Assembly: GCA_021234155.1 (NCBI GenBank)
Contig: JAJEKV010000002.1
Coordinates: 34,055,123 to 34,119,122 of the forward strand
Direction of reading: 5' to 3'
Length of the DNA stretch: 64,000 bases
From: Isoetes taiwanensis
Lineage: Eukaryota; Streptophyta; Lycopodiopsida; Isoetales; Isoetaceae
A program made the translations under genes and the position numbers. The notes below the pieces were generated by a model. That model made no database searches. It was given only the letters and a program-made list of their open reading frames with translations, and was not told where the DNA came from. Position 1 is the stretch's first letter. Every line of letters begins with the position of its first letter. Below are positions 1 through 11,287 of this stretch, in pieces.

Positions 1-740
1 ACCTACATCGAATACAACGAACAGTATACCTCTACCACATACAAGCCAAACACCATCCTCAAATGAACCGACCATCTAGAGCAAAAATACGCAGGCGTAA
101 TCCAGAACATCATCCACGAGAGAACGAGAGGACAACTAATTTGTAGGATACGCCTACTACTTCCAAAAGTTGGAGAAGCATTCTACCTAAGACTGATCTT
201 GCTCCACAAAGCAGCACGATGTTGGGAAGAACTCAAGACCCACGACCAACGACAGTACAAGACATACCAAGAAACCGCTCAAGCCATTTGACTAATCACA
301 CCAGCAACTGAAGCAATAGCAGTAATGCAGGAAGCAATCTCATGTCTACAGACCCCATCACAACTGCGATTCCTATTTGCACTCCTAATACTAGATTCTG
401 GACCAGCACTTCAGCTATGGAAGACATTTCAAGGCCCCATGAATGGCCGACTTCCTAGAACAGTATGCAGGAAACCAAGCAATCGCCGTCAATGAAACCC
501 TGGTCACCATCAACAACATCTTGATCCAACACGGCACCAACACTGAAGCCTTCGGTCTGCCCATGCAAAACATCCCATCCAAAGAAGTACAGAACGAACT
601 CGGAAAGTTCCCCGACCACGAAGAATACCTCATAAAGAGCTTAACTATGTCGCAAACCATGAACAAGAACCGCACCTCAATCTACACCCACATATGCCAA
701 CTTATCAACAACAAAGAGCTTGTCCATCCCCAATCTTCGT
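1..740 (+). pseudogene. Helitron helicase (RepHel) coding relic
   Basis: Reading from base 1 in frame gives a helicase-like stretch with stops near 64 and 288. It contains YLRLILLHKAARCWEELKTH and, further on, LRFLFALLILDSGPALQLW, which resemble the segment of plant Helitron replication-helicase proteins just before the PIF1-type ATPase. Near 430-445 the match moves one frame and continues as a 99-codon stretch (443-742) with TLVTINNILIQHGTNTEAFG, a pattern typical of the same proteins. The two stops and one frameshift show that it is dead. Rep nuclease and Walker motifs are not in the window. Assignment is by remembered family pattern, not by a search. It fits the two Helitron 3' ends at 31.5 and 37.8 kb, though no direct link is shown. 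Confidence 0.72.
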
Positions 741-1737
741 GATATGGAAAGGCAGAACCGAAAACATACGCCCCTCAACGCCATTAGGGGACAATTGTTG
801 AAGCTTTGCATCGACACTTGTAAGAAGTTTATTCCAAGGTGCTGACCAATCCTATAAGTTGGACTTGCCAAAGACACTTGAAGATCCATAGTGTTTTCCA
901 AGTAAGCCCCCTAAAGAAACACACTCCTAATCCAGAGGGAAGTATTGGAGACACCAAAGTTACCGAAATGATGGACGATCACCTTGAGATTAAATTTGCA
1001 GGATCTTCTTGTCGATCCTATAAGAAGACAAGAAGATCTCAATTCTCCAATACCTAGTGAAAGGGACACTTACCGCTGAAAGACGCCACGTGGGCACTAC
1101 AAATAGATCTTTGGGCAAAGCATCTACAACTCATGGAGCAATGCAAAGGTTGGCTCGTCACCGAAGTAGTCGACACCGACCCGATAGGGAGTGGAAGGTA
1201 GATTAGAAAGTCTACTTCCGTCCCTAGACGACCTTGAGAGATAAGAGGTCATTCAGGCATGCATTGATAGGAAAGCACCTCTAGTTAATGCCTACCACGG
1301 GGAGGACGCCACCCTTCGCGCCCAAATACGGGAAGGACCCTATCCTCCACGCCTCAGGCAACTAAAGATGTAGGCATGAGTTGGCATCCTAGGCATGATA
1401 GGGCGCTGTCTCCACGGCCACGATGGAAGAAACATAATCTTCCTATGCCGAGAGATATGCCTTGCATTCATGTAGTTGTAATTAATGGGTGGTTCCCTAA
1501 CAACCAACCCTTATAATAATTAAACGTATATGGACGTAGTGTTGAACCTGCAGGACAATAGAAGAGTTGACCGGGAGGAAGGTCACACTGCGAAGACTTG
1601 CAACACATAATTTTATCACGATGTGTTGTAAGGAAACAATGTGGAACCTTAAGTAGGAAATTTTGGAACTATGTATAGTATAAGCTATAAAACTTTGTGA
1701 ATAATAGATGATAAAGTAAGAGGCCCTGCTAGAATAT
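741..1737. other. No recognisable gene
   Basis: Only short frames and frequent stops in all six frames. It may be the rest of the Helitron relic, but no hairpin followed by CTAG was found here. Confidence 0.5.
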
Positions 1738-2211
1738 TTGGAGTTTCTGAAAGGAGAAGGCAAGAACAAGTTTGATACCATGCTCACATATCAGGAAGCT
1801 TTACTATACTGCAACAGTTCAGGGGCATCAAATCTTGTACCATCAGGGCCAGATGCAACATCTGATGAGATAAAACTGTACAATATGAGAATCAATAACA
1901 ATGAGTCGTCATGGGCCAGAATCTACTGCAGGGAGGTTATACAGGTGTATTGCATGTACAGCTTCCTATTCATGTATCATTATTCACTGACAGATAGGCA
2001 GCTGAGTAGATACAGAGAATTATACTACTCACACAAGATGTTGGCAGATCTCTATGGCACACTACTACTTCTGATGAGTAAGCAAGACATCCACCAGCTG
2101 CTGATGGAGAATGGATCTGAGTTCAATAGCTACAAGTTTGGGACAGACTCGGGTTTCTATTGGGTCTACAATGCTATATTTGACCAAGTCATGCATTCCC
2201 CTTCACCTTAG
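1738..2211 (+). CDS. Unrecognised 157-codon open frame
   Basis: The longest credible frame in the first 4 kb. It is open upstream to near 1717. The product is acidic to neutral, rich in Tyr and Leu, with a helix-prone middle (RQLSRYRELYYSHKMLADLY) and no signal peptide or cysteine motif. Normal amino-acid composition and lack of low complexity favour a real or recently real coding segment. I do not recognise the family. About 420 bases downstream is a poly(A) run preceded by CCTTC (2,625-2,649), like the 3' tails of the LINEs in this window, so it could be part of a retroposed gene or an element. A single exon of a host gene is also possible. Confidence 0.35.
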   Translation: MEFLKGEGKNKFDTMLTYQEALLYCNSSGASNLVPSGPDATSDEIKLYNMRINNNESSWARIYCREVIQVYCMYSFLFMYHYSLTDRQLSRYRELYYSHKMLADLYGTLLLLMSKQDIHQLLMENGSEFNSYKFGTDSGFYWVYNAIFDQVMHSPSP

Positions 2212-2559
2212 TCATAATCATCTCCCACTCTTCATTGCCCTTACCTTCATCATACCTCACATTCCATACTTCCTACTGTTCAGTAATTAATCTTCTCTTG
2301 TCTAACATTTTGCTCAAGTATCTGGAAAGTATTTTGTCCTTGCAGGTTTTTGTGGGATCGACTGTTCCTATATGATGCTGCATTTAGATGCACATTTCAG
2401 CTCCTTCACTTGGGGCATGGCAGAGTTATTTCCCTTTCCTTATGCTACATCTTCTTACTTCAGGAAGATTTCTATCTGGCTCTTTCAAACATTTCTACAC
2501 TGCTACTTAATTATGTACCTAATTATGTTCTTGTTGCTGTTATAATGTAGCTAATGAGA

Positions 2560-2649
2560 AAACTTCTCTCATTAGTAACATTTATGTATGACTTTTATTA
2601 ATTAATGGAAAAAAATCACTCTTACCTTCAAAAAAAAAAAAAAAAAAAT
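2560..2649 (+). mobile_element. Poly(A) 3' tail, LINE- or retrocopy-like
   Basis: A TTATTAATTAAT stretch is followed by CTTACCTTC and a run of about 19 A. The full LINE ending at 52,949 closes with TTGATTAATTAATTTTATCCTTC plus A, and the minus-strand LINE at 19,331 closes with ATCCTTC plus A, so this is probably the same tail type. No target duplication was found and no LINE reverse transcriptase was recognised upstream. Confidence 0.4.
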
Positions 2650-2768
2650 AAGAGGGTGAAAGACTCCCTTACCATACTATGATATTAAACAAGGATGTGT
2701 TATAAAAATTAAAACTTAAATATTACCTTGGGGTAATTGTGTACATAAAATTATATGCATCAAATGTA

Positions 2769-4275
2769 TTGCAGGGTATGCAGGTTTCCAAGGTGGGGAG
2801 ACGCGTGATGCTGAGGACAACATCAAGTCAAGGTGGGGAGAATGTGACATTCCAAAGATAATATACGCCCGAATACGATATTATATCAAGACGCCACACG
2901 CATATGTCACGGATGACATGTACTTATGAAATCAAGAGGGTTGCACCTAGGGGCCAAGAGTTGCACCTAGGGGGGGAACCTTGAATGTTGTGCATGTTAA
3001 AATAAACATACACAATTAATAACCCCATGGACCCCATTGCCAAATGGCTAAACCACATTTGGCCAATGTCTAAACTAACCCTAAGGGTTTCTATAAAAGG
3101 GCTTCCCCTTAAACCCTAAACCCTTTCTTCTCTTTGCATTTTAGGGTTTTCATAGAGCTCCTTTCCCTTCTCGCATTTAGGGTTCTCTTGAGCCATTTCG
3201 GCCAAGCCAAGACCCCATTTCATATTGCTCGGCTCTGCAAAGCCGTCTTTGCACAACAGATCATCGAGTAGCAGCAGTCTTCAGCAGGATCAGAGGCATG
3301 GATGCATTCCGAGGCTTTGGAGCAGGTCAAGGACCAGGTGTCGAGTCATTCTATTGTGCAAAGCCGCCTTTTGGCTAGGCAATAAGCAGGTTTAGTATGT
3401 TAGATCAGCCATAGAAGCCTTATAGATCCCGAGATCATAAGCCCTAACTAAGGAACCTAACTCTGGATGTTTAGGTAGATAGATTAGATGATGTTCTTCA
3501 TTTCAGTTCTGTGATGATGTTGGTATTTCATTCTGTGACCTCCATGTATTGGGAAGGGGGGTAGAGGCCTAAAGCTTGTGTAGCAGATGATCATAGGTAG
3601 CCTACTAGCTCCCAATTATTGCGGCCCATGCACAAGAGCCCGCCTGGTTGTAGGTGGCGGGGCTAGACCGGTTGACAAGGAGGAACTTGTCTCATCACGG
3701 ACTGACCCCTCTGGTAGTAAGGCCTATCGGGGGTCTATACGGGCTAGGCTCAATGGCTTGTCACTGAGTGTGGGCAAGGCATGAGCTCGACACTCTTGGG
3801 GTGATGCGTCACCTTTTATGGAGTTAAGTCAAATACGGGCAGTGGCCCTCTAGCCGACTGTGATGGGCCTGGATGCCTCTGGAGGGGAGGTGACTCTCCT
3901 CCTGCCTCATCGGGGCTGGGGAGATGCAACCCAAGAGCGCTGCCCCCCCTCGCTATTGATCCGCAAGCAGGCTGGCTTGCCAGTCCCAACACTTTTCAAC
4001 CTACTCGCAAAGTGTGCACGGGGAGGGGCGGATGGAATGGACTACCCTTAGCCATAGCCTTTATGCCAGCCAAATCCATGTGCCATGAATTTCGCCCCAA
4101 TGACTTCGAGGCCCAAGTCGCCGGGCCATACCCCTCGAAGTCCGAGCCCCGGTAGGATTTCCCATCAGCGCTCATGTTGATGTTGTTTGATGAGGATATG
4201 ATGTTTTACCCTTCGAGGTGATTGTATTGTTATATTATGTCATGTGCTCATGTTTATTCACGCTCCAGATAGGTC
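2769..4275 (+). mobile_element. 3' end and LTR of a Ty3-type element
   Basis: Just before the LTR, bases 2,780-2,842 look like the end of a Ty3 polyprotein and then a polypurine tract (AAGGTGGGGAGAA, 2,830-2,842). The LTR starts with TGTGACATTCC at 2,843. A TATA box (TATAAAAG) lies at 3,092-3,099, followed by a pyrimidine-rich leader with repeated AAACCCTAA motifs. The second half is GC-rich and carries GGGGGGTAGAGGCCTAAAG near 3,556, which recurs at 28,830 in a related LTR. The right end is not certain; 4,275 is an estimate because no primer site or target duplication could be fixed. Protease, reverse transcriptase and integrase are absent to the left, so this is a truncated copy. Confidence 0.65.
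3092..3099 (+). promoter_or_regulatory. TATA box of the 2.8-kb LTR
   Basis: TATAAAAG about 250 bases inside the LTR, followed about 20 bases later by a leader rich in AAACCCTAA. Position and spacing suit the U3/R border of a plant Ty3 LTR. Confidence 0.55.
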
Positions 4276-6110
4276 AATTCGATGGGAGATCTGGTGAATG
4301 ACACATCCACTCTTCCTTTGTTGGCTCATTCCACCGGGAGTGGAGTCAGGATGGCCCCCGCCAGCTTGGGCTGTCGGGGAATGCTCCGCTTCCGATATGG
4401 TGTGTGCAATCGTAGAGGAAGTAGGGGACGCCATAATGCCTCATGACCGATCTCTCCAATCCCGCGGCCGATGGGGCATACAAATAAGGACAAGCCTATG
4501 TCTTTCCATGTGTCCCTCCATACTAAGGGGTCCACTACCATCGCCTCCCCCGGTCACCTCGTCCCGGGCTTCTACATCCCGACCAAGCTTGTCTCTACCC
4601 CCCTGGGCCTGTGGGCCTACCTCTACCTCTATCTCTACCCCCGCCTCTACCCGGTGGCCCGCCTCTACCTCTGCCTCTCCCTGTCCGCCATCGCCGCCTC
4701 ATATCCATCCCAGACATCTCTCGAAGAAGGCGGTGGAGCTCAATCGAGTCTCTGCCCAAGCTATTCGGCTCTCAGGCTCGTGGAAAGCGTCCCCCAGACC
4801 TATAAATGGCTCAAGGGTGCCAAGCCTGGAGGGCACTGGTACATCCACATCCCCGACAATGGTCTGTACAATAGAAGGATCTGCTGCATGGTCCACTGGA
4901 GTGGAGCTCGTCGAAGATGACGGCTCATGGAAAGAAGCCCACGCATCGCTAGGTCCGTATGCACTTCCGTCAACAATCGACCAATGCCGCCCAAGGAAAG
5001 CGGCGTCCGAGGTACAGAACAAGGTAGTGCATCGGGCAGTGACGGGGCATGCGAAAAGGAAGTGGGAGGAAGTGGAGGTACGTGGGGGAAAAGGGGAGTA
5101 AGTGTGCAAAAAGGAGGTGAGCCGGTACACGTGACAGGCAAGGCGCTAACAGATGGTGGTGGCACTGGTGGGGAGGGGGATGGTCCACATGGTAGGAAGG
5201 GGGATGGTCCACATGGCAACGTGAAAGGGGGTGGTGGCACGGATGCTACACTAGAAGAGTAGGGGGCTGGAAAACAAACAAGGAAAGAATGGACGAGACT
5301 TCGGAGATGGGAATGATGGTGGCACATATGGGAGTGATGTGACAAGGGGTGGTCACATGGGGATAGAACTAGGAGTATGGGAAAGAGAACGGGTGGTGGG
5401 AGAAAGAGGCGTCTCCTGCTGAGTGGTCGATGCTAGTGCATCATGGATGAGCACCCTCCTAAGGCTGAGGTCCACATCGCAAGATGTGGATGGCATGAGT
5501 GACATGCTCTTTGTAACTGGGCTGTCAAGTCTGCAGTAACCCCTAATCCACGCGCCTCAGCTACCTCCGCGATCCTCAATAGGGCGGTCTCTCTCCTCCT
5601 CAATAATACCTCTGCCTCCACCCTACCTAATCTGTGTTTGCTAGAATCGGGCCTCTAGGCCCTCATCACGCACCCTAGTGAGCGCCTGCACTCTATCTGC
5701 CATCCAACGTGGTCCTCCCTGTGGGTATCTTGTAACTAACTCCTCCTGTGAGAATGTCCTCTCAATGGCCTCCCACTCACGCCACAACCCGGCCCTGCGG
5801 AGTCTCGGGCCATAAAAGTGCGTCTCCTCTGGCGGGACACTAGAAACTCGCCTCTCGCACATCTATCCCCGACCCAATGCTCCCTCGCCCTCTCTCTCTC
5901 TCGTCTTGCCTCATCCTCCTCGTCCCTCGAGCACTCTGCGTGCACCAAGGCCGAGGCACCCATGGTACCTCCCATGCCGGGCCACGGGTGCTTCTTCGCA
6001 AAGATCCATGCCTAGACCCCAGCCACCCTGGTCTTCTGGAAGCGTGTGTGTGCACCCCTCATGCTCACAAAACCATCTATCCTGGGACCTTGTAGGAGCC
6101 CCAGGGATGG
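4276..6110. other. GC-rich stretch with no supported gene
   Basis: This block is clearly richer in G and C than its surroundings, so long frames occur on both strands by chance (4,298-5,101 plus; 4,699-5,345 minus). Bases 4,619-4,685 hold an imperfect CTCTAC hexamer repeat. The most protein-like reading is on the minus strand: 5,862-5,641 (RLRRAGLWREWEAIERTFSQ) and 5,621-5,433 (LLRRRETALLRIAEVAEARG), both charged and helix-prone. They could be relics of one retroelement gag-like protein. No zinc knuckle, protease or reverse transcriptase motif was seen. Confidence 0.4.
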
Positions 6111-7130
6111 TGATTAATAATCGACGTATTCTCCAATGCCCATGGAGCTCGTCCCTAAAGAATTCTTAATTCTAAGTTCACACAACTCAAGCGATGGAAA
6201 AAAAAAAAAAACTTACGGGAATAACACTATGTTTCCTCTACATCTAAAAGAACAAGATCTAAAATTAAAAGACAACCTATATTTGTGTCCATGACTAGAT
6301 ATTGAACAATAGAAACCTATGCTTATACTAGAGACTAACCCGTCGGGCGCAAACGTCCTAAACGGCTATGGTATGGATTACAATGGTTATGCTGGGCAGA
6401 AGCGCCCATGGATGCAGAATCATAGCTACAATAACAGGAAGCATGAGGGATACAACAAGCATGCTGGCAATAAACAGGGCTCTATGAAGTTTCAAGCAGG
6501 CCTCCAGATTAGATTTTGCTTAAACCGGCAAAATGCCGTGCTTTGTTGGTACTTACCGGATTTTTCAGAAAATATCCTCTAATTTACCGGATTTAACAAG
6601 GATTTTACTAAATTTTGACCGGAAATTTTGCCGGCATCTATTAAAGAAACCGGATTTTAACAACTTCAACCGGAAATTCTGGGGAGGAACCCCCCTAATC
6701 TGGAGCCCTGGTTTCAAGACAGTGTTTCTGATACACAAGATGAAGGTCTCAATTATGAACTCGAGGACTACCAGGTTTGGAAGAATAGCATTAACATATG
6801 CTCAAATTATTTAGGCTTGTGTTTCATTCTATGGTAACTGATGTAGTGCTCAGAATCATAGAATCATAGATCATTGTTCGTTTAAAGCATAAAGATATTG
6901 ATTGTGATACTTGTTCCTCCCTGACATGATGAGCTAGGGGTAAAAATGTGACAATAGGTGACCAGCGAAGAGCTGAGAAACCTAATGTACATTTTGGCCC
7001 CTCTCTCATCTTCCTTCTTAAAATGCGAGGGTGTTGGTAATCGTGCCTGGAATGCCACATGTAATGCCGCATGCGGCGTTCCCTCTCTGCTTGCGGTTCC
7101 CCTTGCGGGACGCAGGTTAGTAGCATTGAT
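6111..7130. other. No recognisable gene; CCGG-rich patch
   Basis: Bases 6,525-6,680 repeat short motifs of the form AACCGG and CCGGAAATT on both strands, separated by T-rich spacers. A short frame at 6,319-6,490 is rich in Asn, Gly and Tyr. Nothing here matches a family I know. Confidence 0.35.
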
Positions 7131-7133
7131 TGC

Positions 7134-7276
7134 GAGTTTTGAATCGGTTTACCTCTTGGATTTTCCACGAAAAATATCAAATGGAAGCTCCTAATAATTA
7201 GACTTCGAGTCTTGAATCGGCCGAGCTCTATTCCTCTTGGATTTTCCATCAAAAGTGTCAAATTGAAAGCTCCCTT
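7134..7276. repeat. Two-copy tandem repeat, about 70 bp
   Basis: 7,134-7,196 and 7,207-7,276 share GAGT(T/C)TTGAATCGG, CCTCTTGGATTTTCCA and CAAATGGAAGCTCC-like segments in the same order, with a few substitutions and a short insertion. Confidence 0.65.
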
Positions 7277-7930
7277 CGCCAAGATGAGACCGAGTTACAA
7301 GAGCTTTTCAAGGCTGGAAGAGGTTAGGATGTAAAATGTTAGGGCAAGTCTGAAGAATGAAATCAAGTATTATTTCTTTGCTTTTTATTTGCTGGATTGG
7401 CATGGAACTTTTGTTTTTACATGAGCTCTTGCGTTTTCTCTTCAATTCCATAGTCATCAAAATGGACTGCAATGAGGTAAATCAAGTTCTAACTTTTGTT
7501 ATATGTGAAAAGTTTCGTTTTTTCCTTATCTATTTTTCGCTGCGTATAATCGGGTCAGAGGTTTGCAGTCAGATAGGTGATGCCAAGTTTGCTATATTTT
7601 ACATGGGACAATAGTTTAGATACCAAGCTTGCAATGAGATTTTTCGAGAGTCTTATCATGTTTCACATGAAAGAAAATGTTATCAGAATAATTTCATGGC
7701 TTCTATTTTGTTGTTGCATTTTCTATGTAGGTGCTGAAGCCATATATTCTTACAAATTTTAACCCATTTGTACAGGTCCAATTACAAGATAAACTTGAGG
7801 TGCATAGGCTTCAATGCGTTTGAAGAAGTGGATTCCAATTTCAGCCTTTACGCACCTTTATGGAAGATACACCTGTCATCCCGATTGTGGCGGGGGAGTT
7901 CCCGGTTACTATAAACCTTTTGAAAAATTG

Positions 7931-8178
7931 TAAATGTCTCTGATGCTCTTGGTGTATACACTTTTGAAATGCCCGCCCTTTGTTCTATGATGTTGGATGA
8001 GGTGTGCTTGGCTCATAATTAATTATGTTGGCTTTTTCTTATTATAACTATGGTAATATTAATTGTTCAGGTGGAGCACTTTGAATAATGGGCTCAAGAA
8101 GCTAAAGTAAAGGTCATTTGAGAATGACTACAATGAAGAACTATGGGGCTCTGCTTGATGACATTGGTATGAAATGAA
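7931..8178 (+). pseudogene. 2OG-Fe(II) oxygenase gene piece, copy 1
   Basis: The first exon piece (7,931-8,000) reads SDALGVYTFEMPALCSMMLDEV, split by a consensus-like intron (GTGTGC...TTCAG, to 8,070). The second piece (8,071-8,178) reads VEHFE-stop-WAQEAKVKV, then after a one-base shift TMKNYGALLDDIGM. This matches the order of a conserved stretch in the plant 2-oxoglutarate/Fe(II) oxygenase family of Arabidopsis At3g18210 type (from memory: GVFTFEML..., then a Trp motif, then MRPNTMNKYGAVLDDFGL). That stretch is N-terminal to the catalytic domain; the His/Asp iron ligands are not found downstream. An in-frame TGA and a frameshift make it a pseudogene. Confidence 0.7.
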
Positions 8179-8567
8179 TTCCATCAGGGCTTGTCGCGTA
8201 GTATGTTTTTGTCCCCACGCTATGCTTGTGTCACATTTTTTTTCTCTTAGTTTTGGATTCTCAACAAGTTCCCCTAGTGCATGCAAAGGCGCTGACGCTA
8301 TGATGCTCATGTTCATGGTGAAGCCCATCCCGAGGTATTGAACTTCATTGCAAGTTGGTCATTTTCAAAATTATGACAAGGTCTGGAATTCTGGTTCAAC
8401 TAGGATGGGTTTGTGGTATGCTACATTTTCATAGTGCTAGTACAACTGTGACTAAACTTCTCACAGCCTTTGCATGAAGAACTTTAGGCACTTAGAAGCT
8501 TTTCGGTCCAAACATTTCAAGAGGCTATAGAAAATGGCAAAGTTGATCGCTTTTAAGGTCAATATTG

Positions 8568-8815
8568 ATGTAAGATGCTCCCGTGTATACACACTTTTGA
8601 ATGCTGGAACCATTCTTTTGTTCTATGATGCTGGATGAGGTATGCTTTAGCTCATAATTAATTATATTGGCTTTTTTCTTATTATAATTATGGTAATTTT
8701 GATTGTTCAAGTGGAGCAATTTAAATAATTGGCTCAAGAAACTAAAGTAAAGGTCATGAGACCGAATACAATGAGTAACTATGAGGTTGTGCTTGATGAC
8801 ATTGGTATGGGGTAC
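8568..8815 (+). pseudogene. 2OG-Fe(II) oxygenase gene piece, copy 2
   Basis: A diverged tandem copy of the piece 0.64 kb upstream, including its intron. The first exon part (to about 8,639) reads MLEPFFCSMMLDEV after a one-base loss that breaks TFEM. The intron keeps GTATGC at the donor, but the acceptor CAG of copy 1 has become CAA. The second part (8,711-8,815) reads WAQETKVKVMRPNTMSNYEV then VLDDIGM, closer to the family consensus than copy 1 because it keeps RPNTM. The frame stays open past GYGSRLSIEMLF, but no catalytic domain follows. Each copy keeps a different part intact, so both come from a longer functional gene. Confidence 0.7.
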
Positions 8816-10817
8816 GGGTCTCGCTTGAGTATTGAAATGTTATTTTTGTCTGAATATAGAAGAAGCGTGCATCCTATTGCATCCTTTCCTACACCAGAGC
8901 ATTTTCTCTAACAACAATTTTCTTTGCATATGCAGGTTCCAAGAAAAGTACTGTTATATTGGACGTAAGGAACATGGTGTTCCAATGCAGCATAGTTCTA
9001 TTGTTTTAGCTCACATCATGAGGTCAGCAGTATATTGTTGTCTGTAAATTCTCTTTTACATCCAAGGATCTACGGATATATAAATTCACTTCATCTTTTC
9101 TATTCCTTTCTATTTGTAATATATGATAAATGACTCAAGACATTTTCCTCATTCTCTGATCTTATTTATTGTAGGACATTTTTGTTTTCCTTCCATTAAT
9201 AGTGCACAATCATGTTATTTGATAGTATACTGGCCCAATCTGTAGTCCTCTTCGTATAATTCTATTCACTTATCATATGGAGTGCTAAGGTGCTAATAGA
9301 CCACATGGAATGATACTGGAACATCCCAACAAACATTTCAGCCCATATGCCAATCCCTTATGCTCTATTCTCATCACATTTTGATGGCAATTCCAGCATG
9401 GTCTGCCATGTTTGAAGATGTTTTGAGCAGTTTGTGCTATTTTTTTAACGATCAAGCTTACCAGGCATATCATCTTTTGAAAGGTTTTATTTATATTTTA
9501 TACTTAAGTTCCACATGCTCATAATAACGTTCTGAGCCTCAAGTATCGATTTTTCAAGTATCTGTTTTGAAACTAGCAGGTCGAAATGGAGGAACCCGCC
9601 TTTGAACGTGCTAACTATGCTGACTATGAATATTATTTGAACAAGTGATTGTATCTGCTTAGAAGTGCTTGCATGTCTTGCCTATGTTTTGTACTTATTT
9701 CCTTCTAGATATGTAGGAGATGCATCAGCATGCATGTATTCTGTTTCTTATGCCAAAATAAAACCAGTGACTTACTAGCACGACAATTTGCAAGTAGGTA
9801 TCTATTTTATTGTTAAGGTCATTTGTTTTAGATCAAATACAACTGTTATTGTTTAGCTCCGTTATTAGCTCTGATATAAACTTTGCGCCAGCACATGCCA
9901 CTCAAATTGCTTAACACCATAGCATATTATGTTGTTCTTTTGGGTGATGATGTGTTATCTTGAAGCTACCCATTGTAATTTTTGTGGCTTAACCTTTTTA
10001 AGTTCTTAATTTATATGCTAATAATACTGCTAGGTATAGTAATATTAGAATTTTGTTTTCTACTTGCTGGAACTGTATGCTGGTTCTACTTTATGTTTAT
10101 TGTTTACCATGCATCCATTAGGCATTTTGCGAGCTTCAAGAGAACATAATATGCATGAAGATGGATCTGAATATTCGGTTTTGAGGACAAGCTCACTAAG
10201 GGTTTTTGAATAACTCATTGGAACTATGCATTACTACGTCCTACCTACCACAAACAACTACTACCATAGCACATGTATACAAATACATTGTCTAGACATT
10301 TGGACATAGTCATGTGAGGCATTACATTAATTTGAACTATGTTCCAGCTCTATGGATCCTAATCCTAAAAGGGATGTATCGTTCAAGGCAACAAAATGTA
10401 GTGTCTTGCCATGCATGTCTATATGTTTCCTATATTCTGTTTTTAAATTTTGGGGAATAAATCTCTTGGTTGTACTAGGGTTCAACTCACATCCAACATA
10501 TCATACTATCTCTGCCACCAGATTATGTGACTTTATGTACTTATTTAATATTCCCTACCCAAAGTTTAACATTTATTATTTTAGTGCCATGTGTACACGT
10601 TGCCAACGAAGCCCTTAAATTGAAATTCTTTGTTTAGATGCGTTGTCTAATATAATAAAGTATTGTGCCAGTGCTTAGAAATGCCATGTAATTACAAACG
10701 AAATATATGCGTCATCTATGTGGTCTTGACAATAAATGGGATAAATAAAAGTTCAAATCGACGTACATAGTTGTGAACACAAAATTTCTTATATGCTCAA
10801 TATGGCGAGTTTTGGGT
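8816..10817. other. Exon-like scraps without a gene model
   Basis: A segment after a good acceptor at 8,937 reads EKYCYIGRKEHGVPMQHSSI on to about 9,020, and one after CAG near 9,580 reads VEMEEPAFERANYADYEYYL before a stop. Both look protein-like, but I do not recognise them and cannot join them to the oxygenase pieces. The rest is AT-rich with no supported feature. Confidence 0.3.
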
Positions 10818-10826
10818 CTTCAGAAT

Positions 10827-11278
10827 GGCTTAGGATAGTCTTACCCTGGATTGGGGGATCCCGGAGGTGGTGATCCCGTTCTCCGGGATCACCATCAGAA
10901 AAGATCTCGTCCTCCGGGATCACACAGTCAACTGTGCAGTTAATGGGTTACTGCGCAGTTTAGGGCTGATTTTCAGCCGGATTGAAGCTTGCTGATTACA
11001 GCGGCGCTCGCTTCGATTCCTCCCTTGCTCCTACATGCGCCTCTGATCCAGCCCATTCCGACCATCCTCGAACTGACCCCATTCGATTTGGTTGCAGATC
11101 AAGGGAGAAAATCCCACACGAAATCTGCCCCATTTTTCCTTTCAAGGGGCAAAAAATTTGCGCAGTTACTGCGCAGTAAGGGGGATTCCGTCCTCCGGGA
11201 TCACATGTCCTCAGGGATCCCCTCCTCTGGGATCACACCTCCGGGATCCCCCAATCCAGGGTAAGACTATCCTACGCC
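10827..11278. mobile_element. Mutator-like MITE, complete
   Basis: A 452-bp element bounded by 43-bp terminal inverted repeats (10,827-10,869 and 11,236-11,278) that differ only at position 4 (GGCT versus GGCG). It is flanked by a perfect 9-bp direct duplication CTTCAGAAT (10,818-10,826 and 11,279-11,287). Nine-bp duplications with long TIRs starting GG are typical of the Mutator superfamily. The inside is GC-rich and carries many direct and inverted copies of CTCCGGGATCAC and TGCGCAGTT, likely subterminal transposase-binding repeats. It has no transposase, so it is non-autonomous. Intact TIRs and duplication suggest recent insertion. Confidence 0.92.
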
Positions 11279-11287
11279 CTTCAGAAT

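Noticed and set aside
4298-5345. Long open frames on both strands (up to 267 codons)
   Set aside because: They overlap each other on opposite strands in GC-rich, hexamer-repeat DNA and are Ser/Pro/Thr-rich without any domain. Expected by chance.
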